NCBI GenBank assembly: GCA_943325595.2
Contig: CALPQA020000155.1
Span: 1-5,621, forward strand
Reading direction: 5' to 3'
Length of the DNA: 5,621 bases
Source of the DNA: Auritidibacter sp. Marseille-P8566
GTDB taxonomy: Bacteria > Bacteroidota > Bacteroidia > Flavobacteriales > Flavobacteriaceae
The notes below the pieces were generated by a model that saw only the letters and a list, made by a program, of their open reading frames with translations, made no database searches and was not told where the DNA came from. Shown piece after piece: positions 1 through 5,621 of this stretch. Position 1 is the stretch's first letter. Each line of letters starts with the position of its first letter. Made by a program: the position numbers and the translations under genes.

Positions 1-960
1 CGCGAGAAAATTATTGAAATGGGAGGAAAGGTATTTTTTGAAACCCGATTGACCGATATTCTGATAAAAAATAATGAGGTTCAAGGTATTGTAACTCAAA
101 AAGGGGATACGCTACTTGCTAACAAAGTAATTCTTGCCACAGGACATTCAGCCCGAGATATTTTTGAATTACTCGACAGAAAAAAAGTGCTCATCGAGGC
201 GAAACCATTTGCCTTGGGCGTTAGAGCAGAACATCCTCAGACCCTTATTGACAGTATTCAATACAGTTGTGACTATCGCGGCGAACATTTACCCCCAGCG
301 CCGTATTCGATTGTAAAACAAGTAGGAGGAAGGGGAATGTATTCCTTTTGTATGTGTCCTGGTGGAGTAATTGCACCCTGCGCGACAAGCCCCGGTGAAG
401 TTGTAACTAATGGTTGGTCGCCATCGAAACGGGATCAAGCGACTGCCAATTCTGGAATTGTAATCGAATTGAAATTAGAGGATTTCAAACCTTTTGCAAA
501 ATTTGGAGCCTTGGCTGGATTGGAATTTCAAAAAAGCATCGAGCAAAAAGCGTGGCATTTGGCAGGAGAAACTCAAAAAGTTCCAGCTCAAAGAATGGTC
601 GATTTTACTCAGAATAAAATATCATCCGATATCCCTAAAACGTCCTATGTTCCCGGAACTACTTCAGTAGAAATGGGGCAAGTTTTCCCTGGTTTTTTAT
701 CTCAAATATTGCGAGAAGGTTTTTCTGAATTTGGAAAATCGATGCGTGGTTATTTGACTAATGAAGCCATTTTGCATGCGCCAGAATCTAGAACTTCATC
801 ACCTGTACGAATTCCAAGAGATTCCATTTCTTTAGAGCATTTGCAAATAAAAGGACTCTATCCTTGTGGAGAAGGAGCCGGTTATGCTGGTGGAATTATT
901 TCTGCGGCAATTGATGGTGAAAAATGTGCCATTAAGATTTCTGAAGCGATACGTTTGTAG
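1..960 (+). CDS. FAD-dependent dehydrogenase, COG2509 type (3' part only)
   Basis: The reading frame is open from base 1 and ends at TAG 958-960, so this is the C-terminal 319 residues of a gene that begins before the window; the ATG at 19 is internal. Residues are numbered from base 1. The segment VILATGHSARDIF is the strand-and-glycine region that closes an FAD-binding half-domain, followed by KPFALGVRAEHPQ, characteristic of this family. FCMCPGG (Cys117, Cys119) and VVTNGWS follow. At the C-terminus, LYPCGEGAGYAGGIISAA (from about residue 286) is the second FAD-contacting motif. Family members are usually a little over 500 residues, so roughly 200, including the N-terminal GxGxxG, are missing on the left. 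The natural substrate of these probably cytoplasmic flavoproteins is, as far as I know, not established. The paired cysteines could be redox-active, but that is inference. Family assignment is firm, function is not. Confidence 0.88.
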   Translation, partial: REKIIEMGGKVFFETRLTDILIKNNEVQGIVTQKGDTLLANKVILATGHSARDIFELLDRKKVLIEAKPFALGVRAEHPQTLIDSIQYSCDYRGEHLPPAPYSIVKQVGGRGMYSFCMCPGGVIAPCATSPGEVVTNGWSPSKRDQATANSGIVIELKLEDFKPFAKFGALAGLEFQKSIEQKAWHLAGETQKVPAQRMVDFTQNKISSDIPKTSYVPGTTSVEMGQVFPGFLSQILREGFSEFGKSMRGYLTNEAILHAPESRTSSPVRIPRDSISLEHLQIKGLYPCGEGAGYAGGIISAAIDGEKCAIKISEAIRL

Positions 961-973
961 GATTTGTAGTCTT

Positions 974-993
974 AAAACGAAAACGTTTTTTTT
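974..993 (+). terminator. Weak candidate terminator after the flavoprotein gene
   Basis: A 6-bp stem (AAAACG at 974-979 with CGTTTT at 984-989) has an AAAA loop and runs into eight T residues (986-993), 13 nt after the stop codon. The stem has only two GC pairs, and the first four T residues of the run are part of it, so termination may be inefficient. Position is right, strength is doubtful. Confidence 0.3.
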
Positions 994-1162
994 AAAATTA
1001 TTTATTAGGAAAGCCCCTTTTATTTTACAATAACATAATTAATTTTAACTTAATTAAAAATAATTAGGATAATGATAATTCTATTATTTTTCAGCGTAAA
1101 TATTTTGAAATAAGCAACTTATAATGTTAATAATTTGTAGTTTTGTTAAAAAAATAGCTACA

Positions 1163-2743
1163 ATGAGTTTTATCCCCGAAGATTATAAGATTAGCAAACC
1201 ATTAGATCAAAATACCTATTTGGTTAATGGTGAATTAAGAGAATGGAAAGGTCCAACTACTGAAGTTTATTCTACAATTTCATCAACTGAAAATTATGCG
1301 CCAACCCTTTTGGGATCGATTCCTACCATGGGTGTTGCTGAGGCTAATGAGGTTGTTGATGCTGCGGTTTCTGCTTATAATAATGGTCAAGGAAATTGGC
1401 CAACGATGAAAGTGGCTGATCGTATAAAATGCATGCAAAATTTCGTAACTCAAATGAAAGCAACTCGAAGTGAAGTTGTGAAATTTTTGATGTGGGAAAT
1501 CGGTAAATCCTTACCTGATTCTGAAAAAGAATTCGACAGAACAGTTGAGTATATCAACGATACTATTGAAGATTATAAAATATTAGACAGAAATAGCGCC
1601 CGATTTACGAAAAGTCAAGGTATTAATGCCATGGTTCGCAGAGGACCTTTAGGTGTTGTATTGTGTCTTGGACCTTACAATTATCCTTTAAATGAAACTT
1701 TTTCCTTGTTAATTCCTGCAATTATCATGGGGAACACGGTGATTTTCAAACCAGCAAAACACGGTGTTCTATTAATATCTCCTTTGTTGGAAGCGTTTAG
1801 AAGTAGTTTTCCAAAAGGAGTAATCAACATTGTCTACGGAAGAGGTCGCGATGTAGCTTCTCCAATCATGGAATCGGGTAAAGTCGCTATTTTGGCATTA
1901 ATAGGAAATAGTAAATCAGCAATTGCTTTGCAAGACCAACACCCAAATAAAAACAGATTGCGTTTGGTTTTAGGTTTAGAAGCGAAAAACCCTGCTATTG
2001 TTTTGGCTGATGCCGATTTGGATTTGGCCATCCAAGAATGTGTTGCAGGAAGTTTGTCATTCAATGGTCAGCGTTGTACGGCATTGAAAATTTTGTACGT
2101 TCACGAATCCATTTCGGAAGAATTTAATAAACGATTCGCTGCTAAAGTTGATGCGCTTACTTTTGGCAATCCTTGGGACAAATCAGTATTTTTAACGCCA
2201 TTGCCTGAAAAAGATAAACCGGCTTATATTCAAGAATTGATTGATGATGCTACAAGCAAAGGCGCTAAAGTAATCAATGAAAAAGGCGGTCAACATTCCG
2301 ATAATTATATTTTTCCAGCTATTTTATTTCCTATAAATAAGGATATGAGAGTGTACCACGAAGAGCAATTTGGTCCTGTTGTACCTATTTTGACTTTCAA
2401 AGACATTCAAGAGCCTTTGCAGGATATGGCAGAATCTAATTACGGGCAGCAAGTGAGTTTGTTTGGAAAGGACATTAAGACAATTGCGCCTCTAATTGAT
2501 ACTTTAGTGAATTTAGTTACCCGAGTAAACCTAAATAGTTCTTGTCAAAGAGGTCCTGATGTTTATCCTTTTACAGGTAGAAAAGATTCCGCTGTGGGGA
2601 CTTTAAGTATTCATGATGCCTTGCGTTCGTTCTCCATTCGAACATTTGTTGCGTCTAAAGACAATGAGTATAACAATGAAATCTTACAGGCGTTATTGAA
2701 TAGCAAAGAATCTAATTTTATCAATACAGATTATATTTTATAA
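1163..2743 (+). CDS. gapN: NADP-dependent non-phosphorylating glyceraldehyde-3-phosphate dehydrogenase
   Basis: An aldehyde dehydrogenase superfamily protein of 526 residues. GapN oxidises glyceraldehyde 3-phosphate irreversibly to 3-phosphoglycerate and makes NADPH in the cytoplasm, bypassing GAPDH and phosphoglycerate kinase. Visible landmarks are PYNYP (catalytic Asn173 and a substrate-contacting Tyr), FKPA (Lys196, cofactor), FNGQRCTA (nucleophile Cys305 preceded by Arg304), EEQFGPV (Glu401) and [10 protein letters not shown] (Arg463). The Arg before the nucleophile, the PYNYP Tyr and the QRG Arg correspond to phosphate-binding residues of Streptococcus mutans GapN, which supports GapN over a generic aldehyde dehydrogenase. 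Oddities are GNSKSA in place of the usual GSTEVG-like motif and GLEAKN in place of ELGGKN. I chose ATG 1163 over the in-frame ATG 1124 because the extra 13 residues (Met-Leu-Ile-Ile-Cys...) look like translated spacer and the protein reads naturally from MSFIPEDY. No Shine-Dalgarno is seen. It is transcribed alone, to judge from the flanking spacer and the terminator. Confidence 0.9.
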   Translation: MSFIPEDYKISKPLDQNTYLVNGELREWKGPTTEVYSTISSTENYAPTLLGSIPTMGVAEANEVVDAAVSAYNNGQGNWPTMKVADRIKCMQNFVTQMKATRSEVVKFLMWEIGKSLPDSEKEFDRTVEYINDTIEDYKILDRNSARFTKSQGINAMVRRGPLGVVLCLGPYNYPLNETFSLLIPAIIMGNTVIFKPAKHGVLLISPLLEAFRSSFPKGVINIVYGRGRDVASPIMESGKVAILALIGNSKSAIALQDQHPNKNRLRLVLGLEAKNPAIVLADADLDLAIQECVAGSLSFNGQRCTALKILYVHESISEEFNKRFAAKVDALTFGNPWDKSVFLTPLPEKDKPAYIQELIDDATSKGAKVINEKGGQHSDNYIFPAILFPINKDMRVYHEEQFGPVVPILTFKDIQEPLQDMAESNYGQQVSLFGKDIKTIAPLIDTLVNLVTRVNLNSSCQRGPDVYPFTGRKDSAVGTLSIHDALRSFSIRTFVASKDNEYNNEILQALLNSKESNFINTDYIL

Positions 2744-2766
2744 TTTAATATTAGAAAATATTTTAG

Positions 2767-2808
2767 AACCGCAGCCCCAATTTTAATTGGAAAGCTGCGG
2801 TTTTTTTT
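2767..2808 (+). terminator. Strong intrinsic terminator after gapN
   Basis: A perfect 9-bp GC-rich stem (AACCGCAGC at 2767-2775 with GCTGCGGTT at 2794-2802) is followed directly by a T run to 2808. Inside it sits a second helix, CCAAT (2777-2781) with ATTGG (2786-2790), separated from the outer stem by one unpaired C on the left and AAA on the right. It lies 23 nt after the gapN stop and separates gapN from idi. There is no matching A run on the left, so it should act mainly on + strand transcripts. Confidence 0.93.
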
Positions 2809-2902
2809 GAATTAGATTAATTTCATTCAAATAAACTCACTTTCAACACTCGTTAAACTTGTCACAATTTCAAAATCCTGCAGATTACCATTTCTTTTTT
2901 TG

Positions 2903-2910
2903 TATTTTTG
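2903..2910 (+). promoter_or_regulatory. Bacteroidetes -7 promoter element for idi and downstream genes
   Basis: TATTTTTG is an exact match to the Bacteroidetes primary sigma factor -7 consensus TAnnTTTG. It lies 18 nt before the idi ATG, so transcription should start near 2917 and leave a leader of only about a dozen bases. No clear TTG -33 box sits at the usual distance: TTA 2885-2887 gives a 15-nt spacer and CTG 2878-2880 a 22-nt spacer, neither convincing. The preceding 90 nt after the terminator show nothing else. Confidence 0.62.
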
Positions 2911-2928
2911 ACTCGCAATAAATATTTT

Positions 2929-3456
2929 ATGATAGAAGAAAGAGTAATATTGGTCAATGAAAATGATGAGCCAATAGGAACGATGGCCAAGATGGAAGCA
3001 CATGAGAAAGCGGTTTTGCACCGTGCTTTTTCGGTTTTTATTTTGAATAAAAACAATGAAATTATGCTCCAACAGCGGGCGCACCATAAATACCATTCCC
3101 CTTTGTTGTGGACGAATACGTGTTGCAGCCATCAACGTGTCAACGAAACTAATATTGAAGCAGGAACCCGACGATTGAGAGAAGAAATGGGTTTTGAATC
3201 AGAACTTAAAGAACTTTTTCATTTTATTTATAAAGCTCCTTTTGATAATGGATTAACAGAACACGAGTTAGATCACGTGATGATTGGTTATTTTGACGAG
3301 GAACCTACAATAAATACCGAAGAAGTTGAAAGTTGGAAATGGATGAAAATTGAAGATGTAAAAGACGATATGATTGCCCATCCTGCGTTCTATACGATTT
3401 GGTTTAAAATCATTTTTGACGAATTTTACCATTATTTAGAAGACCATAAAATTTAG
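2929..3456 (+). CDS. idi: Isopentenyl-diphosphate delta-isomerase, type 1
   Basis: A 175-residue Nudix-fold enzyme that interconverts isopentenyl and dimethylallyl diphosphate, feeding quinone, carotenoid and polyprenyl carrier synthesis in the cytoplasm. The length fits the compact bacterial type (E. coli Idi is about 180). Catalytic Cys66 lies in TNTCCSH, and Glu113 in EHELDHV matches the second catalytic residue. His25, His31 and His68 fall at the metal-ligand positions of E. coli Idi, and the Nudix-like helix is EAGTRRLREEMGFE (77-90). After the CSH motif the usual Pro is Gln69. The in-frame TTG at 2908 is rejected as start because it is the end of the -7 promoter element; ATG 2929 begins the conserved MIEERVILVNENDEP. 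It is the first gene of a same-strand run, with the pterin synthase 52 nt downstream. Idi is indispensable in mevalonate-pathway organisms and accessory in MEP-pathway ones; the window does not show which applies. Confidence 0.95.
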   Translation: MIEERVILVNENDEPIGTMAKMEAHEKAVLHRAFSVFILNKNNEIMLQQRAHHKYHSPLLWTNTCCSHQRVNETNIEAGTRRLREEMGFESELKELFHFIYKAPFDNGLTEHELDHVMIGYFDEEPTINTEEVESWKWMKIEDVKDDMIAHPAFYTIWFKIIFDEFYHYLEDHKI

Positions 3457-3508
3457 AATACTACTTCATTTTGTTTTGGGTATAAACCTGAAATCTTAAA
3501 TAAATACT

Positions 3509-3919
3509 ATGAGAGTTACCATAAGCAGAAAAGCACATTTTAATGCAGCCCACCGTTTGTATAGAAAAGACTGGACATTTGAACAAAATGATGCTATATT
3601 TGGAAAATGCAATAATCCTAATTTTCATGGTCACAACTATGAATTGATTGTAAGTGTTACAGGTCAAATTGATCCCGAAACCGGTTTTGTCATGGATGTG
3701 AAATTTCTAGCAGATATAATTAAAGAAGATGTTGAAAATCAATTTGATCATAAAAACTTGAATTTGGATGTTCCTGAATTTCAAGATTTAAATCCAACTG
3801 CCGAAAATATTGTGGTTGTAATTTGGAATAAAATCAGAAAGAGAATTCAACCTGAATTTGATTTAGAAGTTGTTTTATATGAAACGCCACGTAATTTTGT
3901 AACCTATAAAGGAGAATAA
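3509..3919 (+). CDS. queD: 6-pyruvoyl/6-carboxy-tetrahydropterin synthase family protein
   Basis: A 136-residue T-fold (COG0720) enzyme acting on dihydroneopterin triphosphate; the product is 6-carboxytetrahydropterin in queuosine synthesis (QueD) or 6-pyruvoyltetrahydropterin in biopterin synthesis (PTPS). Zinc ligands are His15 (NAAH), His40 and His42 (HGH). The catalytic Cys34 lies in CNNPNFHGHNY, the catalytic Asp-His pair is Asp80-His81 (FDHKNLN), and Glu125 in YETPRN anchors the pterin ring. Spacing from Cys to HGH is five residues, the biopterin-type signature; QueD proper has three. The IDPETGFVMD and DHKNLNLDVP segments also closely resemble animal PTPS as I remember it. Databases would probably label it queD; I use that symbol for the family only and leave the reaction open. 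The start at ATG 3509 immediately precedes the conserved first strand (MRVTISRKAHFNAAH). The stop TAA overlaps the next ATG by one base (TAATG), which indicates translational coupling. Confidence 0.88.
   Translation: MRVTISRKAHFNAAHRLYRKDWTFEQNDAIFGKCNNPNFHGHNYELIVSVTGQIDPETGFVMDVKFLADIIKEDVENQFDHKNLNLDVPEFQDLNPTAENIVVVIWNKIRKRIQPEFDLEVVLYETPRNFVTYKGE
3908..3914 (+). promoter_or_regulatory. Shine-Dalgarno-like AAAGGAG before the peroxiredoxin start
   Basis: AAAGGAG ends 4 nt before ATG 3919 and lies inside the last codons of the upstream gene (Lys-Gly-Glu). It stands out because the other starts in this window have A/T-rich leaders without such a sequence. Because the same bases encode the conserved C-terminal KGE of the pterin synthase, the match may be partly a coding coincidence. 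Together with the TAATG overlap it suggests coupled re-initiation. Confidence 0.4.
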
Positions 3920-4371
3920 TGGAATTAAAAGTAGGAGATAAAGTACCAGAATTTACTGCAGAAGATACTAATGGAACTGTGTTTCATAGTCAAGATGTTA
4001 TCGCCAAAAAGTCGGTAGTGCTCTATTTTTATCCAAAAGATAATACGCCTGGATGTACTGCACAAGCGTGTAGTTTTCGGGATCAATATGAAGATTTTAT
4101 CGATTTAGGAGCTGAGGTGATCGGAATTAGTAGCGACAGCGTTGCTTCTCATCAAAAATTCACTAAGCAATATAAATTACCTTTTATTCTTTTATCCGAC
4201 GCTAATAAAAAAATCAGAAAACTTTTTGGAGTGCCGACAGGAATGTTTGGTTTGCTTCCAGGCAGGGTTACTTATGTAATTAATAAAGAAGGAATTATAA
4301 CAATGGTTTTCGACAGTATGTTGGCAACCAAACACATCGCGAAAGCACTTGAAGCCATAAAAAAGAATTAA
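3919..4371 (+). CDS. bcp: Thioredoxin-dependent thiol peroxidase (PrxQ/BCP peroxiredoxin)
   Basis: A 150-residue cytoplasmic peroxiredoxin that reduces hydrogen peroxide and organic hydroperoxides with electrons from thioredoxin. The active-site signature PxxxTxxC is present (Pro39, Thr43, peroxidatic Cys46 in TPGCT). Cys51, five residues later, is the resolving cysteine typical of the atypical 2-Cys BCP/PrxQ group, which forms an intramolecular disulfide. Arg116 in GRVTYVI is the conserved arginine that activates the peroxidatic thiol. There is no signal peptide, and length and N-terminal start (MELKVGDKVPEF) match the family. Its ATG overlaps the stop of the upstream pterin synthase by one base, and manA follows after two bases, so it is embedded in a tight operon. 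That arrangement implies basal co-transcription with these genes; no oxidative-stress regulatory site is visible next to it. Confidence 0.95.
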   Translation: MELKVGDKVPEFTAEDTNGTVFHSQDVIAKKSVVLYFYPKDNTPGCTAQACSFRDQYEDFIDLGAEVIGISSDSVASHQKFTKQYKLPFILLSDANKKIRKLFGVPTGMFGLLPGRVTYVINKEGIITMVFDSMLATKHIAKALEAIKKN

Positions 4372-4373
4372 AT

Positions 4374-5342
4374 ATGAAATTTGAAAGTTATCCATTGCAA
4401 TTTGAACCCATTTTGAAAGAAAGAATTTGGGGGGGAGAAAAATTAAAAACAGTTTTAAATAAACCAATTACGTCAAATATAACTGGTGAAAGTTGGGAAT
4501 TATCCACTGTGGAAGGCGATGTAAGTGTTGTTTCTAATGGAATGCTAAAGGGACAAGCACTAACGGATTTAATTGAAAACTACCCAGAAGAAATTTTGGG
4601 AACTGAAGTTTTTAAACGATTTGGAAAACAATTCCCTCTGCTTTTCAAATATTTAGATGCCAAAACAGATTTGTCAATTCAAGTTCATCCTAATGATGAA
4701 TTGGCAAAAAAGCGCCATAATTCTTTTGGTAAAACAGAAATGTGGTACATTATGCAAGCGGATGATGAAGCACGAATTATTGTAGGTTTCAAACAAAATT
4801 CAAATGCCAAAGAATATTTGCAGCATCTAGAAAATAATACTTTAGTAGATTTACTTGAAGAAATAAAAGTTAGAACTGGCGATGTTTTCTTTTTAGAAAC
4901 GGGAACGGTACATGCTATTGGAGCGGGATTAGTAGTTGCTGAAATCCAACAAACTTCGGATATTACGTATCGTTTATATGATTTTGATAGGAGAGACGCA
5001 GATGGTAATTTAAGAGAATTGCACGTTGATTTGGCATTAGATGCAATAAATTACAACACAGTTGATACTCAGAAAAGATACAGTAAAGTTCAAAATAAAT
5101 CCAATGAAATTGTAGATTGTCCGTATTTTACTACCAACTATTTTCCACTTGATGGAACTAGTAATGTTTCAAAATTGAATGCTACTTTTACTGTATATAT
5201 GTGTACTGATGGCGCTTTTGAATTAAAACACGATATAGCTGTTTACACCTTCAAAAAAGGAGATACGGTTTTAATTCCTGCAATTATGACTGATTTTACA
5301 CTAGTTGGAAAAGCCACACTATTAGAAATTTATATTTCATAG
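4374..5342 (+). CDS. manA: Mannose-6-phosphate isomerase, class I (short form)
   Basis: A 322-residue zinc enzyme that interconverts fructose 6-phosphate and mannose 6-phosphate, linking glycolysis to GDP-mannose and fucose precursors and allowing mannose use. Zinc ligands are visible as Gln103 and His105 in QVHPND, Glu122 in GKTEMWYI and His180 in GTVHAIG. The substrate-site Arg200 is in EIQQTSDITYRLYDFDR. The N-terminal RIWGG and GESWELS blocks are typical. Length matches the compact cupin form of Bacillus subtilis ManA (about 315 residues), not the longer E. coli enzyme (about 390). After about residue 215 only a second, more divergent beta-rich half remains, as expected for this form. The start is the only plausible ATG, 2 nt after the peroxiredoxin stop, with no Shine-Dalgarno; coupling to upstream translation is likely. 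It is the last gene of the run. No hairpin terminator is visible in the 72-nt spacer that follows, so some read-through is possible. Confidence 0.96.
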   Translation: MKFESYPLQFEPILKERIWGGEKLKTVLNKPITSNITGESWELSTVEGDVSVVSNGMLKGQALTDLIENYPEEILGTEVFKRFGKQFPLLFKYLDAKTDLSIQVHPNDELAKKRHNSFGKTEMWYIMQADDEARIIVGFKQNSNAKEYLQHLENNTLVDLLEEIKVRTGDVFFLETGTVHAIGAGLVVAEIQQTSDITYRLYDFDRRDADGNLRELHVDLALDAINYNTVDTQKRYSKVQNKSNEIVDCPYFTTNYFPLDGTSNVSKLNATFTVYMCTDGAFELKHDIAVYTFKKGDTVLIPAIMTDFTLVGKATLLEIYIS

Positions 5343-5345
5343 TCG

Positions 5346-5372
5346 TTAATAGAAAGATTATATGTACTTTTG
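5346..5372 (+). promoter_or_regulatory. Bacteroidetes-type promoter for the small downstream gene
   Basis: TACTTTTG at 5365-5372, followed by C, matches the Bacteroidetes -7 consensus TAnnTTTG exactly. A possible -33 box is TTA at 5346-5348 (consensus TTG), with a 16-nt spacer that is slightly short. It begins four bases after the manA stop. Transcription would start near 5379, giving a leader of about 36 nt that is A/T-rich up to the ATG at 5415, typical of flavobacterial translation starts. Confidence 0.68.
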
Positions 5373-5414
5373 CAGACGAAAATTTAAATTTCAAATTAAA
5401 AAATTATACAAAAA

Positions 5415-5621
5415 ATGGCAAACGTTAAAAATTTAAAAAAAGACATCAACTACGTTTTAGGAGATATTATTGAAGCAGTTTATTTATATGAAATCGCTAC
5501 AACTGGAAAACCAACTGATGAAACTAATGCTTTGATTGACGAAGCTATTGCAAGTTTCGATGCTTTAATCACAAAAGTGAATGCAAAAAAGGTTGAAAAT
5601 AAAAAATCTCATTTCAAACAA
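5415..5621 (+). CDS. Small hypothetical protein, flavobacterial type (5' part)
   Basis: The frame opens at ATG 5415 and stays open for 69 codons to the window edge, so the C-terminus is missing. The protein starts MANVKNLKKDINYVLGDI. It has no signal peptide, no membrane segment, no cysteine and only two aromatic Tyr codons close together (VYLYE). The composition is rich in Lys, Glu, Asp, Ala and Ile, with hydrophobics spaced as in amphipathic helices; the ending (KVNAKKVENKKSHFKQ) is basic. This suggests a small, soluble, all-helical protein. I recall similar unnamed proteins of under about 100 residues in Flavobacteriaceae, but cannot verify this and assign no function. Its own promoter, A-rich leader and clean codon use (for example GCA-AAC-GTT after the start) support a real, probably well-expressed gene. 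Being on the same strand as manA it might also receive read-through. Confidence 0.8.
   Translation, partial: MANVKNLKKDINYVLGDIIEAVYLYEIATTGKPTDETNALIDEAIASFDALITKVNAKKVENKKSHFKQ

Noticed and set aside
1097..1140. Possible gapN promoter elements (TATTTTG at 1101-1107, TAATTTG at 1131-1137)
   Set aside because: Both have one base too few between TA and TTTG to match the Bacteroidetes -7 consensus, and no TTG box is convincingly placed; in such AT-rich sequence they are expected by chance. The gapN promoter remains unlocated.
954..1140. Three copies of TTTGTAG (954-960, 963-969, 1134-1140)
   Set aside because: A 7-mer of this composition is likely to recur in a flavobacterial spacer, the first copy is inside coding sequence, and the flanks share no longer similarity.
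1124..1162. In-frame upstream ATG that would extend GapN by 13 residues
   Set aside because: The added residues look like translated AT-rich spacer, the conserved reading begins at MSFIPEDY (1163), and nothing near 1124 favours initiation.
2827..3135. Minus-strand open frame of about 100 codons overlapping idi
   Set aside because: It lies opposite the clearly coding idi and its promoter, lacks any recognisable motif, and has no start context; it is a shadow frame.
3466..3473. TCATTTTG as a -7 element for the pterin synthase gene
   Set aside because: It mismatches the consensus at the second base and has no -33 partner; the 52-nt gap is short enough for co-transcription from the idi promoter.
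5343..5414. Search for a terminator between manA and the small gene
   Set aside because: No inverted repeat followed by a T run is visible; only the promoter at 5346-5372 and an A/T-rich leader are present.

Overview
The window looks like a chromosomal housekeeping region from a Bacteroidota bacterium, most likely a Flavobacterium or close relative. The evidence is low GC with AT-rich spacers, near-absence of Shine-Dalgarno sequences before most starts, two exact matches to the Bacteroidetes -7 promoter element (TAnnTTTG) just upstream of genes, and flavobacterial-type protein sequences. All genes lie on the + strand. No mobile element, CRISPR array, tRNA, rRNA or inverted-repeat element was seen.

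Left part: the 3' portion of an FAD-dependent dehydrogenase of the COG2509 type (1-960, N-terminal dinucleotide-binding part outside the window). It is followed by a 202-nt AT-rich spacer with a weak hairpin/T-run. Next comes a single-gene unit encoding a non-phosphorylating, NADP-dependent glyceraldehyde-3-phosphate dehydrogenase (gapN, 1163-2743), closed by a strong intrinsic terminator (2767-2808).

Right part: a likely four-gene transcription unit that starts from a consensus -7 element at 2903-2910. It comprises idi (isopentenyl-diphosphate isomerase, 2929-3456), a 6-pyruvoyl/6-carboxy-tetrahydropterin synthase family gene (3509-3919), a PrxQ/BCP peroxiredoxin (3919-4371) and manA (mannose-6-phosphate isomerase, 4374-5342). 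The last three are packed with a 1-nt overlap and a 2-nt gap. These products serve unrelated pathways (isoprenoids, pterins, peroxide defence, sugar phosphates), so the cluster looks like co-transcribed housekeeping genes rather than one pathway. A second consensus promoter (5365-5372) then drives a small unrecognised protein that runs off the right edge (5415-5621).

I did not find a new defence, mobile or RNA system. The points most worth checking are molecular. The GapN has the canonical aldehyde dehydrogenase glutamate replaced by Gly, with a Glu two residues later, and an altered glycine-rich cofactor motif. The pterin synthase carries the Cx5HGH signature of biopterin-type PTPS rather than the Cx3HGH signature of QueD.
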